64,000 nucleotides of DNA from Desulfobulbaceae bacterium BRH_c16a (GCA_000961725.1 LADS01000055.1:62001-126000); one strand, 5' to 3'. Positions 51,835 through 60,566 are shown, counted from the first letter of the stretch. A program made the numbers and translations. Notes: generated from the letters alone by a model not told the origin.

Positions 51835-53964
51835 ATGCTGACAAAAATCTTGCCGTTCCTCAGTTGGTTGAAGGGGTATAACGCGAACAGTTTCCGGGCG
51901 GATTTTATATCCGGACTGACCGTTGCCCTCGTCCTTATCCCGCAATCCATGGCCTATGCCCAGTTGGCCGGGATGCCCTCATACTACGGGCTGTATGCGG
52001 CCTTCCTGCCGCCGATGGTCGCGGCGCTATTCGGCTCCAGCCGACAGCTGGCGACCGGACCGGTGGCTGTTGTCTCGCTGATGACCGCCGCCTCGCTTGC
52101 TCCGCTTGCCACAGCCGGGAGTGGAGGATACATTGCCTATGCCATGGTGCTGTCATTTCTGGTCGGGCTTTTCCAGTTTTTACTGGGCGTTCTTCGCCTC
52201 GGACTGGTTGTGAATTTTCTCTCCCACCCCGTCGTCAACGGCTTCACCAACGCGGCCGCCATCATCATTGCCACCTCGCAGATGGCAAAGATTTTCGGTG
52301 TCAGCGTCGACAATGCCGAACATCATTATGAAACCATCATCGAGGTGTGCAAAGCCGCGGCGCATTACACCCATTGGCCGACCTTCTTCTTTGGCGTCGG
52401 TTCCTTTACGCTCATGTTTGTCATGAAGAAGGTAACGCCGAAGATTCCCAATGTACTGGTAGCAGTCGTCCTTTCAACGGTGATCGCCTGGGCAACCGGC
52501 TATAAACACGACACCAAGGCCGGTATCGCCGACATTCAGTCACCTTCAACCAAAGAGTTGATTGCCGAATTCAATGAGGCGGTTGCCGCTGTTCCGGCCC
52601 TTGCAGAAGAGCGGACGGCACTTAATCTCTCTCTGGAAGAAGCACAGAAAGCCCTTGATTCTAAAGCCATACTGGATGCCCAGCATGAAGCGAATCTCAT
52701 TCAGCTGCAGATTGTCGAGATGGAAGAACGGAGCGCAAAGATTCGCAAAGAACTGCGTGAGCAGCTTTTTGCCGGCGTTCCTCAGGACAACGGTTCGTAT
52801 CTCTTTTATCTTCAGCAAGAGTTGCCTGCCGGTGCGGAAGACGATGGTCGGGTCTGGAGAATCAAAGTCGGCAACAGGGTTCTGAACACAGACGAACTCA
52901 CCATGATGGGCGGCGGGGCGGTTGTCGCTGAAATACCCAAAGGTCTGCCCGCTCTTTCGATGCCTACATTCGATCTGCGGATAATGTCCCATTTATTGCC
53001 GAGCGCCATCATCATTTCTCTTCTCGGTTTCATGGAAGCCATATCGATTGCCAAGGCAATGGCCGCCAAAACCGGCCAGCGGCTTGATCCCAACCAGGAA
53101 CTGATCGGGCAGGGACTGGCCAATCTGGTAGGCTCGATGAGCAGTGCCTATCCTGCTTCCGGTTCGTTCTCCCGTTCAGCGGTCAATCTCCAGGCGGGGG
53201 CGGTTACCGGTCTGTCCAGTTTGTTCACCAGCATGACAGTGGTCATCGTTTTACTCTTTTTTACCCCCCTGCTGTATCATCTGCCACAGGCGGTGCTCGC
53301 TGCCGTCATCATGATGGCTGTCATCGGTCTCATTAATGCATCGGGTTTTCTTCACGCCTGGAAGGCAAAAAAGTACGACGGAGCTATCTCCATTTTCTCT
53401 TTTATCATGACACTTGTATTTGCGCCCCATCTCGACAAGGGTATCATGATCGGCGTCGTTCTCTCCCTTGCCGTCTTTTTGTACAAGAGCATGCGGCCGA
53501 ATGTTTCGACACTTTCGAGATTTGCCGACGACTCCCTGAAAAATGCGGTTGTGCATGGACTCAGAGAATGTCAACATATAGACATGATCCGCTTTGAGGG
53601 GCCTTTGTTCTTTGCCAATGCCAGTTTTCTCGAGGATCAGATCACCGAGAGGATGCTGAAGAAAAAGAGCTTGAAACATATAGTTATCGTTGCCAATGGT
53701 ATGAATGACATTGATGCTTCGGGAGAGGAAGTGTTATCATTAGTTGTGTCGACGGTGCGGAGTGCCGGATTGGATATTTCCTTCAGCGGTGTCAACGAGT
53801 CGGTCATGGAAGTTCTGGAACGAACCCATCTGATTGAAAAAATAGGCCGGGATCATATCTATTCGACAATGGAGAAGGCGATCTGTGCGGTGCATGAGAG
53901 TGCCCATAGGAAATCCGAAGAAAGCCAATGCCCGTTAACCAATGTTTGCTATATTGCCAATTAA
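51835..53964 (+). CDS. SulP-family anion transporter with coiled-coil insert and STAS domain
   Basis: A 709-residue SulP (SLC26-like) permease, related to sulfate and bicarbonate transporters. The N-terminal family motif (SGLTVALVLIPQSMAYAQLAGMPSYYGLYAAFLPP) and the membrane core are normal. A STAS domain forms the C-terminus (about 575-690). The unusual part is residues 230-365, inserted just before the conserved VVAEIPKGLP element: it is charged and strongly helical (for example LAEERTALNLSLEEAQKALDSKAILD), likely a coiled coil. In sulfate reducers SulP proteins often carry sulfate; the sequence cannot fix the substrate. GGTGGAG precedes the ATG at 51835. Confidence 0.92.
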   Translation: MLTKILPFLSWLKGYNANSFRADFISGLTVALVLIPQSMAYAQLAGMPSYYGLYAAFLPPMVAALFGSSRQLATGPVAVVSLMTAASLAPLATAGSGGYIAYAMVLSFLVGLFQFLLGVLRLGLVVNFLSHPVVNGFTNAAAIIIATSQMAKIFGVSVDNAEHHYETIIEVCKAAAHYTHWPTFFFGVGSFTLMFVMKKVTPKIPNVLVAVVLSTVIAWATGYKHDTKAGIADIQSPSTKELIAEFNEAVAAVPALAEERTALNLSLEEAQKALDSKAILDAQHEANLIQLQIVEMEERSAKIRKELREQLFAGVPQDNGSYLFYLQQELPAGAEDDGRVWRIKVGNRVLNTDELTMMGGGAVVAEIPKGLPALSMPTFDLRIMSHLLPSAIIISLLGFMEAISIAKAMAAKTGQRLDPNQELIGQGLANLVGSMSSAYPASGSFSRSAVNLQAGAVTGLSSLFTSMTVVIVLLFFTPLLYHLPQAVLAAVIMMAVIGLINASGFLHAWKAKKYDGAISIFSFIMTLVFAPHLDKGIMIGVVLSLAVFLYKSMRPNVSTLSRFADDSLKNAVVHGLRECQHIDMIRFEGPLFFANASFLEDQITERMLKKKSLKHIVIVANGMNDIDASGEEVLSLVVSTVRSAGLDISFSGVNESVMEVLERTHLIEKIGRDHIYSTMEKAICAVHESAHRKSEESQCPLTNVCYIAN

Positions 53965-53974
53965 GGGAGATTCT

Positions 53975-55198
53975 ATGTCTGTCATAACTATAGTAGGAGC
54001 GGTGTTCAGCAACAAGTCGGCGATTATCAAGGAACTCTCTGCCGGATCGGAATACAGGGAGATCGCTCTCAAGGACATAGTCGCAGGTGCAGTAAAGACC
54101 TCGGGAATGAACGAGGCCAAGATCGTTGCGGCATTTTCCGCAAAAACCTCGGTCTTCAATCGATTTACTCATGAGAAAGAACGCTCGGTGGCACATCTGC
54201 GCCTGGCGCTGGCCAACATCATGCAGGAGGACAACCTGCTTATCACCGGCCCGGTCAGTTTCCTCATCCCGGAAAAAATCAGCCATGTCCTGCGGGTATG
54301 TCTGGTAGCCGAGTTGAAATATCGAATTCATCAAGCGGTACAACGGGAGGGAGTTGCCGAGAAGACCGCTCTGCAGCAGATCAGGCAGCAGGATGAAGAC
54401 CTGGCGGTCTGGCTGAAAATGTTGAATCTGGGGGAGGATCCATGGGCACCAAGCCTCTATGATATCGTCATTCCGATGGACAAGACGGATTTGCCGGCGG
54501 CAAGGGTTCTTATCGAGGAAAAGGCGAAGAGCGATGTGGTGGCGAAAACCGCCCATTCTCAAGCTGCTGTTGCCGATTTTCTGCTTGCCGCGCAAGTCGA
54601 TGTGAAGCTTGCTCAGGAAGGGCACAATGTCATGGTCGATGCAAAAAACGGTTCGATCACCCTCACCATCAACAAAAATGTCCTGATGCTTGCCCGTCTG
54701 GAAGAGGACCTGAAAACAATCGTCGAAAAGGTGCCCGGGGTCGTTTCGGTAAACACCAGAATCGGTCAGGGATTTCATCAGCCGGACATTTACCGTAAAT
54801 ATGATTTTGAAATGCCATCCAAGGTTTTGTTGGTAGATGATGAGCGTGATTTTGTCCAGACTCTCTCCGAGCGGCTGATTATGCGGGATATGGGGTCTGC
54901 CGTGGCCTATGACGGCGAATCTGCTCTCAGCATGATTAGAGAAGAAGAACCCGAAGTGATGATTCTCGATCTGAGAATGCCCGGTATCGACGGCATTGAA
55001 GTTCTTCGACAGGTCAAAGCAAGCAATCCGAACATAGAGGTTATTGTGCTTACAGGTCACGGTACCGAAAAGGACAAGGGTATCTGTATGGAACTCGGAG
55101 CGTTTGCCTTCCTGCAGAAACCGGTCGACATCCAGTTGCTCAGTCAGACGCTGATCAAGGCTAACGAGAAAGTCCAGGGTAAGAAAAATCAAGGTTAA
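53975..55198 (+). CDS. Cytidylate-kinase-like / BON-like / response-regulator receiver fusion
   Basis: A 407-residue protein with three parts. Residues about 1-175 resemble the cytidylate-kinase-like P-loop family, but the Walker A is degenerate (GAVFSNKS) and the region is probably a sensor or regulatory remnant. Residues about 195-270 look like a BON domain (DVKLAQEGHNVMVDAKNGSITLTINKNVLM ... VPGVVSVNTRI). Residues about 281-407 are a receiver with VLLVDDERDF, phospho-Asp332 in ILDLRMPGIDG, LTGHGT and KPVDI. It starts 10 bp after sulP with an AAGGGAGA site, so translation is coupled. A transporter-linked signalling role is inferred. Confidence 0.82.
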   Translation: MSVITIVGAVFSNKSAIIKELSAGSEYREIALKDIVAGAVKTSGMNEAKIVAAFSAKTSVFNRFTHEKERSVAHLRLALANIMQEDNLLITGPVSFLIPEKISHVLRVCLVAELKYRIHQAVQREGVAEKTALQQIRQQDEDLAVWLKMLNLGEDPWAPSLYDIVIPMDKTDLPAARVLIEEKAKSDVVAKTAHSQAAVADFLLAAQVDVKLAQEGHNVMVDAKNGSITLTINKNVLMLARLEEDLKTIVEKVPGVVSVNTRIGQGFHQPDIYRKYDFEMPSKVLLVDDERDFVQTLSERLIMRDMGSAVAYDGESALSMIREEEPEVMILDLRMPGIDGIEVLRQVKASNPNIEVIVLTGHGTEKDKGICMELGAFAFLQKPVDIQLLSQTLIKANEKVQGKKNQG

Positions 55199-55207
55199 AT
55201 AATTCCG

Positions 55208-55240
55208 GCCGGGGCAGTGGATTCACTTGCTGCCCCCGCC
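55208..55240 (+). other. Intercistronic hairpin before the Cache histidine kinase
   Basis: GGGGCAG (55211-55217) and CTGCCCC (55230-55236) with flanking GCC/GGC-like pairs form a G/C-rich stem, without a T tract. It may slow transcription or protect an RNA end. Confidence 0.45.
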
Positions 55241-55263
55241 GCAATTATGCGTACGAGGCGTCT

Positions 55264-57000
55264 ATGTCGATATTTAATAAGTTCAAGCCGGATTTCTTGC
55301 AGGACAGCGAGATATCGACAGGACCATATCGCCAGATGTTCAATTTTCGGCGGAGCTGGCAGACAGCCATCCTGCTGACTTCTCTCGTCACTCTCCTGCC
55401 GCTCATTATCATCACCAGCATAGACTACAACATTACCCAGAAATCGATTGAATCGGATAACCTCCTGCGCACCCTGCGAATTGGCTCGAACGCCAGACGG
55501 TCCATTTCCTTTTTTCTGAGTGAACGTGTGGCGGCTTTGTCGTTTGTGGTTCGGGACAATACCCTGGAAGAACTCTATCAACCGGAAAAGCTCAACAGTA
55601 TTCTAATCAATCTCCGGGAAAGTTTCGATGGATTCGTCGATCTCGGAGTAATCGATCAATCGGGTGTGCAGCAAAATTATGTGGGACCATACAGGCTGGA
55701 AGGGAAAGATTACAGCAATCAGAATTGGTTCACAGAGATTCCAACAAAAAAATTCCATATCAGCGAGGTTTTCCTCGGCTTTCGCAATGTCCCTCATCTT
55801 ATCATCGGGGTGCGACATGTTTTACCGGACGGTTCGTTCTTCGTCCTGAGAACTGCAATCGACACGAGAAGATTCAATGAACTTCTCAGCGGTTTCGAGC
55901 TGAGCGGCAAGAGCGATGCTTTTCTCATAAATCAGGAAGGTGTCCTGCAGACCCCGACCCATTATCATGGCGAGGTGTTCGACAGGATTGCCTATGCCGT
56001 ACCGGGGTATTCCGAACATACCGAGATCAGGGAGGAGACAACCAATGACGGCAAATCTATTCTCCTTTGTTCCGCATATATTCCTGACTCCCCGTATATT
56101 CTGGTTATTGTAAAATATAAAGATGAACTGATGAAGCCATGGCGGGAGACCCGGATCAAACTGATCGGTTTCCTGGTGGTCAGCATCACCGTAATTCTGA
56201 TCGTTATATTCGGCGTTTCAACCTATATGGTCAACAACATGTATCTTCTCGACCAACGCCGCCTGATGACCCTCCATCAAGTTGAATATGCCAACAAGCT
56301 TGCATCGATCGGCAGGTTGGCGGCAGGTGTCGCTCACGAGATCAACAATCCTCTGGCTATCATCAACGAAAAGGCCGGGTTGATTAAAGATATCTTTTCC
56401 ATTAAAGAGAGTTATGCCAAGGACACCAAAATTGCGGGTCTGGTCGATTCCGTACTGTCTTCGGTGGAACGATGCGGCACGATCACCAAACGTCTGCTCA
56501 GTTTTGCCCGCCATATCGACAGTGCTTTCGAGACCATTCAGATAGGTGAAGTCATTAACGAGGTCCTCGGCTTTCTCCATAAGGAAGCAGAATACCGCAA
56601 TATTATCGTCAAGATAGATCTGGCCGATAATATTCCGGAGTTTCAAAGCGATCGTGGCAAATTGCAACAGATCTTTCTCAATATCATCAATAACGCGTTT
56701 GCCGCCATGAGTGTCGGAGGTCATCTCAATGTCACTGTACGCCATGAAGGGGAGGAAGGCATCATCGCCAAAATCATCGATAACGGCTGTGGGATGTCGG
56801 AGGCGGAACTGGGTAAGATATATGAACCCTTCTATTCCACCAAAACCAAATCCGGCGGCACTGGGCTCGGTCTCTCCATCACCTATGGATTAATCCAGGA
56901 ACTTGGCGGCCGGATCGAGGTCACAAGCCGGTTGGGTGAAGGAACCAGTTTTACCATCACTCTGCCGCTCAAGCCCCCTCAAAAAAAAGCGGAGCAATAA
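55264..57000 (+). CDS. Membrane sensor histidine kinase with extracytoplasmic Cache-like domain
   Basis: A 578-residue kinase. TM1 lies at about 33-53 and TM2 at about 300-320, bracketing an extracytoplasmic domain of about 245 residues. Its segments (GVIDQSGVQQNYVGPY ... YSNQNWFTEIPTKKFHISEVFLGFRNVPHLIIGV) are typical of a dCache small-molecule sensor. The phospho-His is near 357 (VAHEINNPLAIINEKAG). ATP boxes are intact: NIINNAFAAM, DNGCGM, and GTGLGLSI. There is no receiver of its own; the stand-alone receiver begins 2 bp after its stop. It probably phosphorylates that receiver. Confidence 0.92.
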   Translation: MSIFNKFKPDFLQDSEISTGPYRQMFNFRRSWQTAILLTSLVTLLPLIIITSIDYNITQKSIESDNLLRTLRIGSNARRSISFFLSERVAALSFVVRDNTLEELYQPEKLNSILINLRESFDGFVDLGVIDQSGVQQNYVGPYRLEGKDYSNQNWFTEIPTKKFHISEVFLGFRNVPHLIIGVRHVLPDGSFFVLRTAIDTRRFNELLSGFELSGKSDAFLINQEGVLQTPTHYHGEVFDRIAYAVPGYSEHTEIREETTNDGKSILLCSAYIPDSPYILVIVKYKDELMKPWRETRIKLIGFLVVSITVILIVIFGVSTYMVNNMYLLDQRRLMTLHQVEYANKLASIGRLAAGVAHEINNPLAIINEKAGLIKDIFSIKESYAKDTKIAGLVDSVLSSVERCGTITKRLLSFARHIDSAFETIQIGEVINEVLGFLHKEAEYRNIIVKIDLADNIPEFQSDRGKLQQIFLNIINNAFAAMSVGGHLNVTVRHEGEEGIIAKIIDNGCGMSEAELGKIYEPFYSTKTKSGGTGLGLSITYGLIQELGGRIEVTSRLGEGTSFTITLPLKPPQKKAEQ

Positions 57001-57002
57001 CC

Positions 57003-57356
57003 ATGCGCGTATTACTGGTAGACGATGAAAATGAATTTGTAACCACTCTGGCCGAAAGGCTTTCTCTTCGGGGGTATGAGGTCGATTATGCAGTTAAGGC
57101 CATAGACGCTGTCGTTCTTGCCGAAAACCGTACCTATGATATAGCAGTACTCGATATGAAAATGCCCGGTACCGGAGGACTTCAATTAAAAGAAATGCTG
57201 GCGCGGAAACATCCTGATATGAAATTCATCTTCCTCACCGGTCATGGGTCGGTTGACGACTATCGGGCAGGCTCGTCCGGAGCGGCCGGCTACTTGGTCA
57301 AACCAGTCGATATCAATATTCTCATCGAGAAGATGAAAAAGGCCGTGGGTAAATAA
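57003..57356 (+). CDS. Stand-alone response-regulator receiver domain
   Basis: A 117-residue receiver with no output domain. The acidic pair is in LLVDDENEF, phospho-Asp51 is in VLDMKMPGTGG, and the Thr and Lys are in FLTGHGS and LVKPVDI. It starts 2 bp after the histidine kinase stop, so it is tightly coupled to it. Having no DNA-binding domain, it can only pass phosphate or interact with protein. The next gene, a kinase-like phosphotransferase candidate, begins 12 bp later. Confidence 0.92.
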   Translation: MRVLLVDDENEFVTTLAERLSLRGYEVDYAVKAIDAVVLAENRTYDIAVLDMKMPGTGGLQLKEMLARKHPDMKFIFLTGHGSVDDYRAGSSGAAGYLVKPVDINILIEKMKKAVGK

Positions 57357-57368
57357 GGGGCAGAAAAT

Positions 57369-58016
57369 ATGCATTCGGAATATGACAGCATCGGTGAGGC
57401 TGGCTTACGGTTTTTCGGCAAGGTTTCAGCCTCCATCGCCCATGAGATCAAAAATGTTCTGGCGATTATCAACGAAAATGCCGGACTGCTTGAGGATTTG
57501 ACTTGTGCCGCGCAAAAAGGAGCGGCTATCGACCCGGAACGTCTGAATAAAGCCTGTCGGCAATTCAATAAGCAGATCCACCGGGCGGATCATATCGTCA
57601 AAAACATGAGCTGCTTCGCTCACAGCGTAGATACGTTCAACGCCCAGGTCAATCTCCATGAACTCGCGGTACTGGTTGCCGATCTGGCCGGACGATTGGC
57701 AGCCATGCGCAAGCTGACACTTGTTGTCGAACCGCCGGAGATTCCGGTCATTATCAAAAACAACCCGTTTCTCTTGCAGAATCTGGTATGGCTTTGTCTG
57801 GAATTTACTTTTAGTGCAACAGGTGAAGGGGGAGTATTGCGGCTCATGGCAGAAAAACACGATGGTCGCATCAGTCTTCTCATATCCGGGATAGACGGAC
57901 TGACCGAAGATTTTTCCGCACGGATGCCAGACGGCCATGCCGATCTTCTCGAGGCCATCGGCGCCAGGTTGATCGCCGACACCAATAAAAAACAACTTAC
58001 CCTTCTATTGAACTGA
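57369..58016 (+). CDS. Degenerate histidine kinase / Spo0B-ChpT-like phosphotransferase candidate
   Basis: A 215-residue homologue of the neighbouring kinase, soluble and truncated. The dimerisation helix and phospho-His (His25, SIAHEIKNVLAIINENAG) are kept and match the partner kinase closely. The ATP half is degraded: the N box has no conserved asparagines (LLQNLVWLCLEFTFSAT), the G1 DxGxG is replaced by SGIDGL, and there is no GTGLGL. It therefore cannot be an ordinary kinase. The architecture (DHp helices plus a dead ATPase domain) is that of Spo0B and ChpT, which shuttle phosphate between receivers. It lies between two receiver genes. Confidence 0.78.
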   Translation: MHSEYDSIGEAGLRFFGKVSASIAHEIKNVLAIINENAGLLEDLTCAAQKGAAIDPERLNKACRQFNKQIHRADHIVKNMSCFAHSVDTFNAQVNLHELAVLVADLAGRLAAMRKLTLVVEPPEIPVIIKNNPFLLQNLVWLCLEFTFSATGEGGVLRLMAEKHDGRISLLISGIDGLTEDFSARMPDGHADLLEAIGARLIADTNKKQLTLLLN

Positions 58017-58075
58017 TATGGACTTACATTTTGTGCCATGTCGAATTCAATAGCTCTTAAATGAAGGAGGCTCTC

Positions 58076-58504
58076 ATGTCTGAAAAAGTTTTACTCATTG
58101 ACGATGAACAGGATTTCTTGGATGTCATGTCAGAACGGATGGAGGCGAGAAGCATAGATGTCTCAACCGCCTCGTCAGCACGGGAGGGGCTCGAGAAAGC
58201 GGCTGCCGGTTCGTTCGACATAGTCATCCTCGATCTGATGATGCCGGAAATGGACGGCATTGAAACCCTTAGAATTCTCAAAGAAAAAAATCCAGATCTC
58301 GAAGTTATTCTTTTAACGGGGCATGCTACCATCAAGCAGGGAATTGAAGCGATGAAGCTTGGTGCTCTCGATCTGCTGGAAAAACCTGCAGACTTGAATC
58401 AACTGACTGAAAAAATTCACGCTGCGCAGGCGAAAAAAATGGTCATTGCCGAAAAAAAGAATGAAGAAAAGATAAAAAAAATCTTGGCTGAAAAGGGCTG
58501 GTGA
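58076..58504 (+). CDS. Stand-alone response-regulator receiver with C-terminal helical tail
   Basis: A 142-residue receiver: VLLIDDEQDF, phospho-Asp53 in ILDLMMPEMDG, LTGHAT and EKPADL. After the receiver a charged helix runs to the end (KKMVIAEKKNEEKIKKILAEKGW), ending in the same KIL-KGW motif as the receiver at 60567. ATG 58076 follows an AAGGAGG site; 58061 is rejected as start because that ATG precedes the site. It is downstream of the Spo0B-like protein and a plausible final phosphate acceptor. Confidence 0.92.
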   Translation: MSEKVLLIDDEQDFLDVMSERMEARSIDVSTASSAREGLEKAAAGSFDIVILDLMMPEMDGIETLRILKEKNPDLEVILLTGHATIKQGIEAMKLGALDLLEKPADLNQLTEKIHAAQAKKMVIAEKKNEEKIKKILAEKGW

Positions 58505-58528
58505 TCAGCTATACAATATCTTGTTCTT

Positions 58529-58566
58529 ACGATTACGACCGACAGCCCGGCTTCAGTCGTAATCGT
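58529..58566 (+). terminator. Hairpin after the receiver gene
   Basis: ACGATTACGAC (58529-58539) and GTCGTAATCGT (58556-58566) form a perfect 11-bp stem with a 16-base loop. There is no T run, so it may be a Rho-type or processing signal marking the end of the tetR-sulP operon. Confidence 0.5.
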
Positions 58567-58767
58567 TGTTGCCCGGCCTCTCATTACATCAGACCGCCTG
58601 ATCGGAGGAGAATGCCGCCTCGGTCCCTCTGTCCGATCGCCACTCTCCTGCGCTGCCGGATGGTCTTTGGTAAAGTCGAAAGATACACCTTCTGACCATG
58701 GCCGCCGTTTTTCACACCTCATTGTTTCAGGTTGATTCAGGGAGCCTGGATCAATTTATGTCCCATT

Positions 58768-58948
58768 ATGTTTCATGATGTTCTGGATTTTCTCCGTTAA
58801 AACTTTGCTCCCGGACCGTCTGAAAGATATAGTCAACCGCTGAAAATCTCCGGATACTATTTTTATAATCAGTGTATTACATGATGCTGTTTCATGCTTT
58901 CGTGATCGTTGTTTAAGATGTTAAACGTAATGAAACAATACGAAACAT
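58768..58948 (+). promoter_or_regulatory. Cluster of four TGTTTCrT-type motifs, candidate enhancer sites
   Basis: ATGTTTCATG at 58768-58777, TGTTTCATG at 58889-58897, and the inverted forms ATGAAACA at 58930-58937 and CGAAACAT at 58941-58948. They lie about 105-300 bp upstream of the -12 element of a sigma-54 promoter, the distance where activator (NtrC-type) sites sit. Confidence 0.45.
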
Positions 58949-59054
58949 ATGTTACTGAAAAGATTTGTCTACTCTCGTCTTTATGAATTGCCAATGTTTT
59001 AAAATATAAACAATATCAATGACATGTATATGACAACAATCAACATCTTGTAAG

Positions 59055-59070
59055 TGGCATGTCTCTTGCT
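59055..59070 (+). promoter_or_regulatory. Sigma-54 (-24/-12) promoter of nhaD
   Basis: TGGCATG-TCTC-TTGCT matches the TGGCACG-N4-TTGCW consensus except one base, with the invariant GG and GC at exact spacing. Transcription would start near 59081, about 90 bases before the nhaD ATG. It implies activation by an ATP-dependent enhancer-binding protein. Confidence 0.8.
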
Positions 59071-59171
59071 TTGTTCTTTCAGTCAGTAAAAATATTTTAC
59101 AAAATACAACACTTATAAATTGTAGAGGCTTAGAAATTACGAAAAAGATTTTTCATTAAAAAGGAGTAGAA

Positions 59172-60458
59172 ATGGTAACCGCCCTGGTAATAATTTTTGT
59201 TCTGGCTTATGCATCCATCGCCCTTGAGCATCCGCTCAAGGTCAACAAGTCGGCTTCGGCGCTCATCGGTGCCGGCCTGTTGTGGACAGTTTATTCTCTG
59301 ATGGGCGGCGACTACCATCTGATCCTGGAAAATCTCAATGAATCGCTGGCATCGACTGCTCAGATCGTCTTCTTCCTGATGGGGGCAATGACTATTGTCG
59401 AGGTGGTCGATGCCCATAACGGTTTTCGGGTCATCACCTCACGCATCAAGACCACGAAAATCACCTCTCTGCTCTGGCTGGTGGGTTTTGTCACCTTTTT
59501 CCTCAGTGCCATTCTCGACAACCTGACGACCACCATCGTCATGATTTCTCTAATGAAAAAGCTCCTTGATCGGCATGATGACCGCTTGTTCTTTGCCGGA
59601 ATCATTGTTGTTGCCGCCAATGCCGGCGGCGCCTGGTCGCCGATAGGCGATGTCACCACCACCATGCTGTGGATCGGTGGTCAGATTACCTCACTCGCTA
59701 TTATGGAAGGAGTTTTCCTGCCTTCCATGGCCTGTCTGGTTGTGCCGCTCCTGTTTCTTAACTTTGCCCTGCGCGGCAAAGAAGTTGTCGGCCCGATAGC
59801 AAACGACAACAACAGCGACATTCGGACAACTCCTTTCGAACAGAATCTGATGTTTTTTATGGGAATTGGCTGTCTGGTCGCCGTGCCGATTTTTAAATCC
59901 ATTACTCATCTTCCCCCCTTCATGGGAATTCTCTTCGGTCTTGGTATTCTCTGGCTGGTTGGTGAGATCCTGCACCGAAAAAAAGAAGACGAGTTCAAAG
60001 AGCATCTGACTCTTGTTGCCGCTCTCAAGCATATCGATATGAGCAGTATTGTCTTTTTCATAGGAATTCTGCTGGCCGTTGCCACTCTCGAGCACACTCA
60101 TATTCTCACCGCTCTCGCGCAATGGCTCGATCATACTTTCGGACGTCTGGATATCATAGTTACATTGATCGGGCTCCTCAGTGCTGTGGTCGATAACGTG
60201 CCGCTGGTCGCGGCCTCGATGGGGATGTACAGCATGGTCACCTATCCACCGGATAGTTTCCTCTGGGAGTTCATGGCCTACTGTGCCGGAACCGGCGGTT
60301 CCATTTTGATCATCGGTTCGGCTGCGGGTGTTGCCGCCATGGGATTGGAGAAAATCCACTTTTTCTGGTATGCGAAAAAAATCGGCGGTCTTGCTGCCCT
60401 TGGATATTTTTCCGGCATTGCCGTATATATCATGCAGTATAGACTACTGCACGGATGA
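59172..60458 (+). CDS. nhaD: NhaD-type Na+/H+ antiporter
   Basis: A 428-residue ion-transporter-superfamily membrane protein with about 11-13 helices. NhaD hallmarks: LDNLTTTIVMISLMKKLL, GGAWSPIGDVTTTMLWIGG, and DNVPLVAASMGMY, where the acidic and polar residues bind Na+. It exports Na+ (or Li+) in exchange for H+, important for Na+-rich environments and for building the Na+ gradient used by symporters nearby. AAGGAG is at 59161-59166 before the ATG. It is the first gene behind the sigma-54 promoter. Confidence 0.94.
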   Translation: MVTALVIIFVLAYASIALEHPLKVNKSASALIGAGLLWTVYSLMGGDYHLILENLNESLASTAQIVFFLMGAMTIVEVVDAHNGFRVITSRIKTTKITSLLWLVGFVTFFLSAILDNLTTTIVMISLMKKLLDRHDDRLFFAGIIVVAANAGGAWSPIGDVTTTMLWIGGQITSLAIMEGVFLPSMACLVVPLLFLNFALRGKEVVGPIANDNNSDIRTTPFEQNLMFFMGIGCLVAVPIFKSITHLPPFMGILFGLGILWLVGEILHRKKEDEFKEHLTLVAALKHIDMSSIVFFIGILLAVATLEHTHILTALAQWLDHTFGRLDIIVTLIGLLSAVVDNVPLVAASMGMYSMVTYPPDSFLWEFMAYCAGTGGSILIIGSAAGVAAMGLEKIHFFWYAKKIGGLAALGYFSGIAVYIMQYRLLHG

Positions 60459-60500
60459 GTTCCGGCCAGGTCAGCCGATGTCGATTTTAAAGAAAATTAT

Positions 60501-60531
60501 AGCCACCCATGACAAGTTTCGATGGGTGGCT
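60501..60531 (+). terminator. Hairpin between nhaD and the receiver gene
   Basis: AGCCACCCAT (60501-60510) and ATGGGTGGCT (60522-60531) form a perfect 10-bp stem followed by only TTTG. Probably a partial terminator or RNA-stability element, so that downstream genes are made at a lower level than nhaD. Confidence 0.55.
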
Positions 60532-60566
60532 TTGAAGAAAATCCCAAAAATGAAAGGAACAACAGA

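Larger units (their letters stand above)
58505..59171 (+). other. 667-bp intergenic region upstream of nhaD
   Basis: No supportable gene; a 64-codon frame at 58501 is low-complexity in use and lacks a ribosome site. It holds the hairpin at 58529-58566, four TGTTTC-type motifs (58768-58948) and the sigma-54 promoter at 59055. Downstream of 58740 the sequence is markedly AT-rich, as in a regulatory region. Confidence 0.75.

Noticed and set aside
53804..55192. 462-codon minus-strand frame opposite the kinase-like/BON/receiver fusion
   Set aside because: No family resemblance; the plus-strand frame has a receiver with all catalytic residues and a good ribosome site.
58501..58695. Small gene after the receiver
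   Set aside because: The 64-codon frame starts at the stop region of the receiver, contains the perfect hairpin 58529-58566 and reads as low-quality, Arg/Cys-rich protein.
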